A DNA stretch of 64,000 nucleotides from Rana temporaria. Lineage: Eukaryota > Chordata > Amphibia > Anura > Ranidae. The number at the start of each line of letters is the position of its first letter. The first letter of the stretch is position 1. The notes below the pieces were generated by a model. It saw nothing but the letters and a program-made list of their open reading frames with translations, was not told the DNA's origin and ran no database searches. This document shows positions 47,756 through 58,213 of this stretch, in pieces. The stretch is taken from the NCBI RefSeq assembly GCF_905171775.1, contig NC_053490.1, positions 457,328,562 through 457,392,561 on the forward strand, written 5' to 3'. A program made the position numbers and the translations under genes.

Positions 47756-48472
47756 AGGTCGATTCACAAAGAGTTAGGCCGGCTTATCAGTAGATAAGCC
47801 GACCTAACTCTGAATCTACGCCGGCGTTTGTTTAAGTGTATTCTCTAACAGAGATACACTTAAACAAAGCTAAGATAGGCCGGCTTGCGCCGTTCTATCT
47901 TAGCTTGCAATGTTTCTGTTGGCCGCTAGATGGCGCTTCCATTGCGGCCGGCGTAGATTATGTAAATGAGGGAACAAGCCGATTCACGAACGTACGCCAG
48001 GCCTACGCCGTCGATTAATGTCGTTTCTGTAAGGCCTTAGGCGGCCTAAAGTTATTCCACCTATGAGGTGGAATAACAATGTTAAAGTATGGCCGCCGTT
48101 CCCGCCGCAAGGTTTGAATTTTTTACGTCGTTTGCGCAAGTCGTCCGCGAATCGGGAGTTACGTCGTTTACGTCCGCGTCAAAATCAATAGGCCCGTACG
48201 GCCTACTTAGCCGCAATGCGAACTGGGAAATGTAGTCGCCCGGCGCATGCGCAGTGTCCAAAAACGTCAAAAAACGTGAGGTCAAGCCTCATTTCCATAC
48301 AACACGCCCCCCTCCAAGTCATTTGAATTAGGCGCCCTTACGCCCGCTCGTTTTAGGCTACACCGCCGTAGATTGGCAGGTAAGTAGATTGTGAATCACT
48401 ACTAGCCTAACTAATTTACGGCGGTGTAGCCTAACAAGGCTAGGCTAGGCCGCCATAAAGTTAGGCAGATGT
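47756..48472. mobile_element. GC-rich MITE family A, copy 9, right end lost
   Basis: It starts TAGGTCGATTCACAAAG, has the internal foldback ('ggccggcttatcag' / 'gataagccgacc') and the GC-rich middle. The terminal GAATC part at the right is missing. Confidence 0.72.
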
Positions 48473-48819
48473 GTGTGACTCTACCTATATGTATATAGCA
48501 CCTATCAGCACAACACATGAGTAACTAGCATCAAACTTTCACTGTGTGCATAGGGTAACTCGGGCAAGTATAGAATTTTTCATTGCTCAATAAAATCTTC
48601 TACCCTTGTTGCAACCATTAATTTTTTCCCTATAATTGGGGAGTGTGCCCCAGGAAATAACATGGGTGCTAGTAGCACTGATATATAGTGATTAATACCC
48701 AAAATTTTATGACTGCTCTAACAAACGGTCAGGAAAGGGATATGATCTTGGCCTTATGCTTTGGAAACAGTGACAATAGCAATCAAATTCCTTGGACTTA
48801 GCATTGTGGCTGTCATTAC

Positions 48820-48939
48820 CGGGTCCCATAAGCCCAGTTCTCTCTGACTCATCCGTGTAAAGCCAGTTGTAAAGATATTTCCATCTCTGGTAAAAATGGC
48901 ACGCATTGGTCTCATCCCCTCGTGGGGGGCACATTTCTC
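48820..48939 (-). CDS. coronin-6 alternative exon B (MSQRELGL version)
   Basis: 40 codons, phase 0 on both sides, acceptor after a good pyrimidine tract (CTCACCTTCACAG), donor GTAATG. It encodes EKCAPHEGMRPMRAIFTRDG, NIFTTGFTRMSQRELGLWDP, a WD-repeat blade edge. It is homologous to exon A just upstream in the transcript (28 of 40 residues identical), has the same length and phases, and fits between the same partners. It matches the coronin-6 form I remember (MRPMRAVFTR..., FTRMSQRELGLWDP) very closely. Confidence 0.95.
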
Positions 48940-49423
48940 CTGTGAAGGTGAGGGGAGAGGTAAGGTGGAAAACACACTGGTCATAACATGTTTTTAGACA
49001 CAAAGGCTCACTGTCCTGGCAGGAGGAACAAGACATTATGTTACTGACTCCTAATCCTATGCAGCTATAGTTTCCAAGGTGACCCTGGATGAAGAGCTTC
49101 AGAGATTTGTCAAGAATCCAGAAACTGCTGACATCTCTGCCAAAATGTTTTGACCATTGTTTGCAAACTGCACAGTTACTATTCTTTAATTAATTTCAAA
49201 AGTGACAATATGCAAAAAATAGAGTGTTTTTTTTAGCACACAGATGTCAGAGTTTAATTCCAATATCAGTAATAAAGAGATGCATTTAACTATTAATCGA
49301 AAATATGCTCATTACCTCATCACATTAGAAGTCACCTTGGTATGACTGCAGACCTCAGGAAGTCAGTATAAGTAAAGATATTTATAGGTAGAGTAAAAAA
49401 ACATGCAGAACACCTTCTCATAC
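48940..49423 (-). other. 484-bp intron between the two alternative exons
   Basis: I recognise no transposon here, unlike the flanking introns. It holds a UGCAUG 17 nt past the donor of exon A. It is long enough for normal splicing, so exclusivity of the two exons would need regulation rather than simple crowding. Confidence 0.8.
49402..49407 (-). promoter_or_regulatory. UGCAUG (RBFOX-type) motif downstream of exon A
   Basis: On the transcript strand TGCATG starts at the 17th nucleotide of the intron after exon A. RBFOX proteins bind this hexamer and usually promote use of the exon upstream of it. The motif is seen; use is inference. Confidence 0.5.
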
Positions 49424-49543
49424 CGGATCCCACAGCGCCAGCTGCCGCTCACTCATTCTGCTGAAACCGGTGGTGAATATTTTGCCTTCAGATGTAAAAA
49501 TGGCTTTGACTGGTCGAGCCCCTTCATGTGGCCCACTTTTTTC
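49424..49543 (-). CDS. coronin-6 alternative exon A (MSERQLAL version)
   Basis: 40 codons, phase 0 on both sides, 120 bp like exon B. It encodes EKSGPHEGARPVKAIFTSEG, KIFTTGFSRMSERQLALWDP, which looks like the equivalent exon of coronin-1C and of the other coronin-6 isoform. The acceptor (CAACATCTAG) has almost no pyrimidine tract, but a good branch point TGCTAAC lies just upstream. Donor GTATGA. It must be spliced instead of exon B, since including both would duplicate a blade strand, although the frame would stay open. Confidence 0.95.
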
Positions 49544-49594
49544 CTAGATGTTGGTTAGCAGGTTAAGTTCACCACAGCAAATTGAAAACACAAA

Positions 49595-49600
49595 CATGCA
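49595..49600 (-). promoter_or_regulatory. UGCAUG motif upstream of exon A
   Basis: Lies 51 nt upstream of the exon A acceptor on the transcript strand. RBFOX sites upstream of an exon are more often repressive. Use is unproven. Confidence 0.35.
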
Positions 49601-49930
49601 TTAAATTAGGGTCGCACTAACAAACACAACACATTAGACTTAGTTATTTAGTGGGAAGTAAAGTTCAATCAATACAGGAACAATCAAGAATATGTATTTC
49701 TTTGTCAAGCCTAGTGGAACAAAATATAGTCATGTGCAAAAGTACACCCAATGAAAATTGCTGACTTTTGTTTCATACAGATTAAAAAAAAGGCAAACAC
49801 TAGCTCTGCATTCAAACAATGCCTACAGATAACGGTGAACTACTTGAACAACTGGCATATAAAATTGACATGGCCTATACAATCTCATTATCTAAGTAAT
49901 CAAAAATGCAGATGTCACATGGAAGACGTG

Positions 49931-50222
49931 CAGGGGCGGACTGACAACTCATGGGGCCCCCGGGCAATAGAAGATTATGGGGCCCCCGGGCTTACAGATG
50001 GCCGCCACGCCAGGAGGCAGTGCAGAGGCGGGGCAGCTAAAATCTCTGGATTTTCACATCAAAAGCATGTCAGTTTCAGACATATCAGGGACAGATGTAA
50101 AAAAAACACAGATTTTTACATGCTGTCCCTGGTTTTACTGAGCCTGGCAACCCTGATGGGGCCCCCTAGTGGCATGGGGCCCTCGGCAGTGCCCGAGTGA
50201 CTCAATGGTCAGTCCGCCCCTG
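49931..50222. mobile_element. hAT MITE, 292 bp
   Basis: The ends CAGGGGCGGACTGAC and GTCAGTCCGCCCCTG are perfect inverted copies. A perfect 8-bp AAGACGTG duplication lies at 49923-49930 and 50223-50230. The interior is rich in 'ggggcccc'. Confidence 0.93.
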
Positions 50223-51003
50223 AAGACGTGTGTACACCCCTACATTTACCACAATTTTAAATCCAAGGAATTAGAATCTGGTTCTGCAGATTAGGTTTAT
50301 TTAAACCTCAGATCTCTAGAGAGTGGTATTCTCTTTGCCACTGACATGTTTGGTGTCATCATACCTAGATCATAAGAACTCTTTCGGGCCCACGGTAAGA
50401 AAGCAGTGGATGCTTATGAGTCTGTCATAGGGTTTAAAAGTGACCACCAAAGTATTTGAAATTAATCATTGTACTGTAAGGAAAATAATCTTGTTATCTG
50501 CAGGTAACTATGGAAACAGTTGGTGTTGATGAAAAAGATTAGCCCATTTCAACCTGCTGCATGTGAGGTATGCTGGGTTTGCTCTATAAAAAGAACATTA
50601 GAGCAAGGCTACATTGAATATATAAACAAAGACCAGGCCTTCTGGAACAAAGTGCTGAGGACTGATGAATCAAAAATCTAGTAGACATGTTTGGCGCAAA
50701 ACTGAAGACAGCATTTCAAAAGAACCATCTCATACCAACCGTGAAGCATGGAGGTGGAAATGTTATGGCTTAAGGTTGCTATGCTGCTTCAAGACTTGGG
50801 CAGCCTGCAGTCATCAGTCATTTATGAATTCTGCACCATATCAAAGTGTTCTTGAGAATGTAAGGCCACTTCTCTAAAAACTGAAGCGGAGTTGATGACA
50901 GAGACTGGATATGTTATAAAAAAAACACCTACAAAGTAGTCATTACTGCTAAAGAAGGAAATGCCAGCTTTCAAGGTCCTGTAGGTACTGTTTTGGGTAA
51001 AGA

Positions 51004-51279
51004 TTAAGGCTGGGTTCACATTATTGTGAATTGGACACGGGTTTCCCCACATCCAATTCGCATTGCAGGAGATTGTGACCGGCTCTCTATGGAGCCGGTT
51101 CACACATCTCCGTAGTGGCTCTGGTGCGAATTGCACAGGAGTCCTGTGCGTCTTTTGGTCCATTTCAGGTCCAAATTCAGCCAAATATTTGGGCTGAAAT
51201 TGGACCTGAAACGGTGATCAGAGACACACCAGACTCCTGCTGTGAGCCAGAGCATGCTGCAGTGTGAACCCAGCCTTAA
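51004..51279. mobile_element. TTAA-flanked MITE
   Basis: TTAA at both ends with GGCTGGGTTCACA and TGTGAACCCAGCC as inverted copies, plus internal hairpins ('ccggctctctatggagccgg'). Confidence 0.82.
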
Positions 51280-51563
51280 TATTTACATGTTGAAAAAGTC
51301 AATAATTTCATGAGGGTGTACTGTTACTTTTTCACATAAATGTACAGTAGTAACTATAACAAATAATGTGTCAACTAGCTTTACATGTGAATATACCAGG
51401 CTGAAACATAACTTCCCTTGTTATGTCTGAGTATATGTTAATAGTCTATAAATCTGAGGGAGTGCTTCTGGGTACTTTTAAATGGCAATGTTGCCCTTTT
51501 TAATCATCCTGTGTTGTTTTCTTATTCTATTTCTGCTTTTTTAATACTTTTGATACCAATAAA

Positions 51564-52280
51564 GACCTAGATTCACGTACGGCTGATCTACGTTGCGCGG
51601 GCGTAGTGTACCGTATTTACGCTACGCCGCCGCAACTTAGAGAGGCAAGTGCTGTGTTCACAAAGCACTTGCCTCCTAAGTTACGGCGGCGTAGCGTAAA
51701 TGGGCCGGCGTAAGCGCGCATAATTCAAAGTAGGCTGTAGGGGGCGTGTTGTATTTAAATGAGGCTTGACCCCATGTAGATGCATGGCCGAATGAACGGC
51801 GCATGCGCGCGCATGCTCAGTATCACGCCGTTTTTACGCCCAAAGATGCCTGTGACGTGAACGTAATTTCCGCACAGCCCTATTCGCGTACGACTTACGC
51901 AAATGACGTAAAAAGATACGCTTGTTCCGATGTCCATACTTTGCATGGGATGCGCCACCTAGAGACCAGCTTTATCTTTACGCCGGCGTATCTCTAACGT
52001 AAACGGCATAACTAATTGCAACGGGCACACGTACGTTCGTGAATTGGCGTATCTAGTCATTTGCATATTCTACGCCGAACTCAACGGAAGCGCCACCTAG
52101 CGGCCAGCGTAAATATGCACCCTAAGATACGACGGCGTAGGAGACTTACGCCGCTCGTATCTTAGCTTAATTTAAGCATATCTGGTTTCCAGAATATGCT
52201 TAAATTTACGATGGCGCAGATTCAGACTTACGACGGCGTATCTACTGATACGCTGCCGTAAGTCTCTGAGAATCTGGCCC
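51564..52280. mobile_element. GC-rich MITE family A, copy 10
   Basis: 717 bp, ends GACCTAGATTCACG and GAGAATCTGGCCC, flanked by AAA on both sides (51561-51563 and 52281-52283). Confidence 0.86.
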
Positions 52281-52297
52281 AAAGTTTTCTGTATATA

Positions 52298-53020
52298 GGG
52301 CCAGATTCACAAAAGAGATACGACGGCGTATCTCCTGATATGCCGTCGTATCTCTGTGATCCGCCCGTCCTAACTATGTGGCTGATTCATAGAATCAGTT
52401 ACACATAGCTAGCCCTACGTTTCGACAGGTGTAATTGACTTACACTGTCGGATCTTAGGATGCAATTCTATGCCGGCCGCTAGGTGGCGAGGCCATTGCG
52501 GTCGGTGTAGAATATGCAAATGACTAGTTACGGCGATCCACGAACGCCCGCGTTACCCGTTGCTCTAACTTTACGTCGTTTCTGACGAGATACGCGTCGT
52601 AAAATTAGGGCTGAGCCCTAGGTGTTCTAAGCCATGTTAAGTATGGCCGTCGTTCCCGCGTCGAAATTAAAAAAATCACGTCGTTTGCGTAAGTCGTCCG
52701 TGAATGGCGCTGGACGCCATTTACGTTAACGTCTAAACAAATGACGTCCGTGCAACGTCATTTAGCGCAATGCACGTCGGGTAATTTTCCCGACGGAGCA
52801 TGCGCAGTACGTTCGGCGCGGGAACGCGCCTAATTTAAATGGTGCCCGCCCCATTTGAATTAGGCGGGCTTGCGCCAAGCGTATTAACGTTACACCGCCG
52901 CAAGTTTACAGGTAAGAGCTTTGTGAATCAGGCACTTACGCTGTAAACCTGCGGCGGTGTAACGCAAATCAGATACGTTACGCTGCCGTGGAGCAACGTA
53001 ATTTTTTCAGAATCTGGCCC
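52298..53020. mobile_element. GC-rich MITE family A, copy 11
   Basis: 723 bp, ends GGGCCAGATTCACAA and CAGAATCTGGCCC, with a perfect ATA duplication (52295-52297 and 53021-53023). It lies only 17 bp from copy 10. Confidence 0.9.
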
Positions 53021-53954
53021 ATAGTGTGCAACCGCCGTGTGCCTCATTCGCCTCCTCCCCTGTTGAACAACCTTGCTTTACAATTATTTTTAATATAAGA
53101 AATAAATGCATATTGTAATAAATCTTGTATATTTGTAAACATTTTGTATATAAATTAATAAAGAGAAATTGAAAACAATAAATGTTTACACCTCCTTGCC
53201 TATTAGCCCAGAAAATTATCAATTTTCATTTGACAGATTTGGCTTCTATTAATTTCAATGGAGTTCAGGTTCGGCACCAAACTTCTTTGAAGTTCAGTGA
53301 ACCGAACCTAACCCAAAGCAGTTCGGCTCACCACTAATTAACAAGTATTGTATATGTGGTAATCAGACCTTGCATGGGTTATGTTGGTGGCATACCACTG
53401 ACCAAAGTATGGATACCAATAACAAATGAAATGACAATGAATGTGTGCTTTCTAGAGTTTAGAACAGGGGGCAAGCTGTATGTTTCTTGCATGTACAAAA
53501 AAAAAACAAATCTATATCCTCTTACAATTTATCTTAAAGAATCACATAAATCAATATACAGTGCCTTGAAAAAGTATTCATACCCCTTGAAAATTTTCAC
53601 ATATTGTCATGTCACAACCAAAAACTTAAAAAAAAAAAAATATTGGGATTTTATGTGATAGACAAACACAAAGTGGCACATAATTGCAACGTGGACGCAA
53701 AATGATAAATGGCTTTTAACATTTTTTGCAAATACATATCTGAAAAGTGTGGCGTGTACTTTTAAATGGCAATTTGTATTCAGCCCCCCTTACTCTGATA
53801 CCTCTAACTAAAATTTAGTGGAGCCAATTGCCTTCATTAGTCACCTAATTAGTAAATAGAATACACCGGTGTGTAATTTATTCTCAGTATAAATACAGTG
53901 TTCTGTGAAGCCCTCAAAGATTTGTTAGAGAACCTTAGTTAATAAACAGCATCA

Positions 53955-54865
53955 CAAAGGCCAAGGAACACACCAGACAGGTCAGGGATAAAGTTGTGGA
54001 GAAGTTTATTAAAGCAGGGATAGGTTATAAAAAAAAATAACCCAAGCTTTGAACATCCCATGGAGCACTGTTTTCCAAAAATGGAAAGAGTATGTCACAA
54101 TTGCAAACCTACCAAGACATGGCCGTCCACCTAAACCGACAGGCCGGGCAAGGAGAGCATTAAATCATATAAGCTACCATGGTAACTCTGGAGGAGCTGC
54201 AGAGATCCACAGCTCAGGTGGGAGAATCTGTCCACAGGGCAACGATTATTTGTGCACTCCACAAATTTGATCTTTATGGAAGAGAGGCAAGAATTAAGCC
54301 ATAAGAAGCCCCTTTTGCAGTTTGTGAGAAGCAAAATGCTATGTTTGGCAGAAAACTAACACCGCACATCACCCTGAACACACTATCCCCACTGTGAAAC
54401 ATAGTGGTGGCAGCATAATTCTGTAGGGATGCTTTTCTTCAGCAGGGACAGGAAAGCTTGTCAGAGATGAATGGAGCCAAATGCAGGGCAATCTTAGAAG
54501 AAAACCTGTTAGAGTCTGCAAAAGACTTGAGACTGGGGCAGAGGTTCACCTTCCAGCAGCACAATGACCCTCAACATAAAGCCAGAGCTACAATGGAAGG
54601 GTTTATATCAAAACCGATTCATGTGTTAGAAGGGTCCAGTCAAAGTTAAGACCTACATTCAATTGAAAATCTGTGGCATGACTTGAAAATTGCTGTTCAC
54701 AGACGCTCTCCATCCAGACTGACAGAGCTTAAGAAATTTTGCAAAGAAGAATGGGCAAAAATGTCACTCTCTAGATGTGCAAAACTGGTAGGTATCCCCA
54801 AAAAGACTTCCAGCTGTAATTGCAGAGAAAGGAGGCTCTACAAAGTATTGACTCAGGGGGGCTGA
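53955..54865 (+). pseudogene. Tc1-like transposase remnant
   Basis: Recognisable pieces include the N-terminal start (ARQVRD-like 'accagacaggtcagggataaa'), a linker NLPRHGRPPKPT (about 54100-54140), 'gtgaaacatagtggtggcag' (54395), FTFQQHNDPQHKARATMEGF (about 54550-54605) and the C-terminal 'ctgacagagcttaag' block. Several frameshifts and stops separate them. Inactive. Confidence 0.8.
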
Positions 54866-54897
54866 ATACAAATGCACGCCACACTTTTCACATATTT

Positions 54898-56388
54898 ACT
54901 TTTCAACGCGAGGGCCACATTGTAGATTTTACAAGTATTTGGGGGCCGGAAAAAAAAACAGTTATGTATAAAATATCAGCGGTGTCCTCATCAGTGTCCC
55001 CATCAGCAGTGTCCCCATCAGCAGTGTCCCCATCAGCAGTGTCCCCATCATTGCTGATGAGGACACAGCTGATTAGCACACCAATGATGGGGACACCGGA
55101 GTCCCCATCAGCAGTGTCCCCATCATCGCTGATGAGGACACCGCTGATGGGGACACTGCTGATGGGGACACCGGTGTCCCCATCAGTGGTGTCCCCATCA
55201 GCAGTGACCCCATGTCCCCATCAGCAGTGACCTCATGTACCCATCAGCGGCGTCCCCATCAGCGACATCCCTATCAGCGGCATCCCCATCATTGCTGATG
55301 GGGACACCGCTGATGGGCACACCAATGATGGGGACGCCGCTGATGGGGAGGCCGCTGATGGGGACATCATGGTGTCCCCATCAGCGGTGTCCCCATCAGC
55401 GGTGACCCCATGGCCCCATCAGTGGTGTCCCCATCAGCATTGACCCCATCAGCGGCGTCCCCATTATTGGTGTCCCCATCAGCAGTGTCCCCATCAGCAG
55501 TGTCCCCATCATTGCTAATGGGGACACCACTGATGGGGACACTGCTGATGGGCACACCAATGATAGGGACGCCGCTGATGGGGACGCCAATGATGGGGAC
55601 ACCGGTGTCCCCATCAGCGGGGTCCCCATCAGCAGTGACTCCATGTCCCCATTAGCGATCTCCCCATCAGTGGTGTCCCCATCAGCAGTGTCCCCATCAG
55701 CAGTGTCCCCATCAGCAGTGTCCCCATCAGCAGTGTCCCCATCATTGCTAATGGGGACACTGCTGATGGGGACGCCAATGATGGGGACGCCAATAATAAT
55801 ATAATAATATCCCCATTAGTGGTGTCCCCATCAGAGGTGTCCCCATTAGTGGTGTCCCCATCAGAGGTGTCCCCAGCAATGTTCCCATCAGCACAGCAAT
55901 GTAGCAATCTCCCCTGCAGTGTGCTTATCAGCGTTGTGCAACACAATAACATGATCAGCCTCTTACCTCCATACTTATCGACTTCAGCTCTTCTGCAGCT
56001 TTTAGGCAGCTCCTGTCTCCGAGGCGCGGCACCTCCCCTCTTCCCACCCGCTGTTTGAAGTTACGATCCTTCCACTAGTGATGTCACAGGAGCGGTACCT
56101 CCCCTCTTCCCGCCCGCTGTTTGAAGTTACGATCCTTCCATTAGTGATGTCACAGGCGCGGCACCTCCCCTCTACGATCGTAACGTCAAACAGTGGGCGG
56201 GAAGAGGGGAGGTGCCGCGCCTCGGTGGTCCCAGGCAGCAGCCAGTGTAAAAAAACCGCGCTGCTTCTCTTAAAAAAAAAACAAAAAAAAAAACGGCATG
56301 GCAGCATGGGCGACTTGTTTTACACTGCGGGCCTGATAAAACACACAAGCGGCCCGGATGTGGCCCGCGGGTTTGGAGACCCCTGGTC
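54898..56388 (-). repeat. minisatellite-bearing repeat, longest copy
   Basis: Its right end is TTTGGAGACCCCTG, the reverse of the 1760 family start. It holds an inverted-repeat minisatellite (54985-55875) and an internal triplicated block around 'cacctcccctcttcccgccc' (56030-56220). Confidence 0.65.
54985..55875. repeat. 15-bp minisatellite in alternating orientations
   Basis: The unit is close to GTGTCCCCATCAGCA. Runs of forward units switch to reverse units at about 55052, 55127, 55290, 55512 and 55747, each switch marked by 'cattgctgatg' or 'attgctaatg', and switch back between them. About 60 units in all. Open frames such as SAVSPSAVSPSAVSPS are products of the 15-bp period. Confidence 0.92.
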
Positions 56389-57239
56389 TATCACATAAAA
56401 TACATTTATGTTTTTGGTTGCAACATCACAAAATGTGAAAAATTTCAAGGGGTATGAATACTGCACTGTAAAAGACTATTTAGAACATTCTAGTCACTCC
56501 ATACAACCACAAAACACATGCAAATCATGCATCGTACATAAGATTGTTGTATTGATTATAGAGATATAGATCAAAGATACAGTTACAGAAAATAAAAGTA
56601 TAAAAACACAATATCAGGAGAGCTGATACACAACAGTCACTCCAATCTGAGAAAAATACATAATTTAGTTCAGAGAACAATGTATGCCCTGTCATGACCT
56701 CATGCATCAGAGCTGTAAATAAAATAAAATAAATATACATATATCGTGTGGCCTGCGGGAGTTGAACCTACAGGAGTTGTTATATTTACTTAGGAAATTT
56801 TGAGAGGCAATAAAACATTAACATATTGGATTTAATAGCCATTATAATTAGCTACTGTAGTTTCCATCTGATATTTAAATGAAAACACTTGTCAAACTGA
56901 TAGTCTGGCTTTAGTTTGGGGCTTGCCATAGCTGATCATACATCACAATTCTATTGCATCTCCCGCAGTAAGCTTCAACATATACAGAAAAAAAGCTCCT
57001 GCTGCTAGATTCACCTGACCTCCAATGCTGTCCCCTGCAGCCTTACCCATCCAGCAGTGTGGCACCAATTATCTTTCAGGTTAAATGATGCTCAGTGTCA
57101 TTCAACCCACTGGCCTGTGAGCTCAGTAAATCAAGGATATGCCCCTCCTTGATTCAAAGGAGGAATGCTCCAAAGGGGTACTTTGTCATACTTTGCACAG
57201 CTCAGTGTAGCATTTAGGACATCATTGGACCAGATAAAT

Positions 57240-57962
57240 CAGGGTTTGACAAATTTGCTTGGAATCTAGGAGCCAGCTAAAAAAGTTAGGAGCCAGAAAA
57301 CGAACACATATGTGAGCAGTGCCCGCATATGTAAACGGTGTTCAAACCACACATGTGAGGTATCGCCGCGATTGGTATAGCGAGAGCAATAATTCTAGCC
57401 CTAGACCTCCTCTGTAACTCAAAACATGCAACCTGTAGATTTTTTTAAAAGTCTATATCTATGAAGATTTTAAAGGGTAAAAGTTTGTCGGCATTCCACG
57501 AGCGGACGCAATTTTGAAGCGTGACATGTTGGGTATGAATTTACTCGGCGTAACATTATCTTTCATAATATTAAAAAAAAATGGGGATAACTTTACTGTT
57601 GTCTTATTTTTTAATTAAAAAAAGTGTAATTTTTTCCCAAAAAAGTGCGCTTGTAAGACCGCTGCGCAAATACGGCGTGACAGAAAGTATTGCAACGATC
57701 GCCATTTTATTCTCTAGGGTGTTAGGATAAAATATATATATACTGTTTGGGGGTTCTAATTAGAGGGAAGAAGATGGCAGTAAAAATAGTGAAAAATTAC
57801 ATTAGAATTGCTGTTTAACTTGTAATGCTTAACTTGTAATACCAACGGCTGACCACCAGATGGCGCCAGCTCACAAAACAAAAGCCACCTTCCAAGCCAA
57901 GTCGCCAGGACACTATTTCTAGTCGCCATGGCGACCTGGCAACCGGGATTTGTCAAGTCCTG
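57240..57962. mobile_element. hAT-type element, 723 bp
   Basis: The ends CAGGGTTTGACAAAT and ATTTGTCAAGTCCTG carry a perfect 8-bp AGATAAAT duplication (57232-57239 and 57963-57970). No transposase frame. Confidence 0.9.
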
Positions 57963-58213
57963 AGATAAATGATCACCTGAAAGGTATGGAGAGTTTTTTG
58001 ATAGATGAAGAAGGTGCTCCACGTAAAGTAGAGTGTGGGCAGCATTGGAGGGGGGACCTGATCCCAAGGTTTGACTCTAATTTATTCAATTAATTTTTAA
58101 TCAGGCACTTAATCACATTATACAGCTATTACTACAGCTAAAAGGTGATTGTGATATGTGTCCACTGCTTGACAATGATAACGACCAGACCCTATTGGCC
58201 TATTATACAATTA

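Larger units (their letters stand above)
42451..48819 (-). other. CORO6 intron downstream of the alternative exons
   Basis: 6.4 kb. It contains fragments related to the 35075 element (42570-42870), a partial family A MITE (43603-43958), an hAT element (44426-44978), an exact 54-bp direct repeat (45112 and 47484) and a damaged family A MITE (47756-48472). The region 45850-46760 is moderately GC-rich with no recognised feature. Confidence 0.8.
49726..51347 (+). mobile_element. decayed Tc1/mariner element with nested MITEs
   Basis: The left end 'gtcatgtgcaaaagtacacc' and the right end 'gagggtgtactgttactttt' plus remnants of transposase ('ctgatgaatcaaaaatctag', 'gtgaagcatggaggtgg' at 50659-50760) mark an old copy. 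No frame survives. The hAT MITE 49931-50222 and the TTAA MITE 51004-51279 inserted into it. Confidence 0.55.
53559..56468 (+). mobile_element. dead Tc1-like element with nested repeat
   Basis: The ends CAGTGCCTTGAAAAAGTATT at the left and 'aatactgcactg' at the right sit between TA dinucleotides (53557-53558 and 56469-56470). The transposase is broken. A 1.5-kb minisatellite-bearing repeat (54898-56388) sits in the right half, replacing part of the original sequence. Confidence 0.88.

Noticed and set aside
54820..55655. Several open frames rich in Ser-Pro-Ala-Val on both strands
   Set aside because: They are translations of the 15-bp inverted minisatellite; the same peptides appear on both strands because the array changes orientation.
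54985..55875. CRISPR-like array
   Set aside because: The units are contiguous tandem repeats without unique spacers, in a vertebrate genome.
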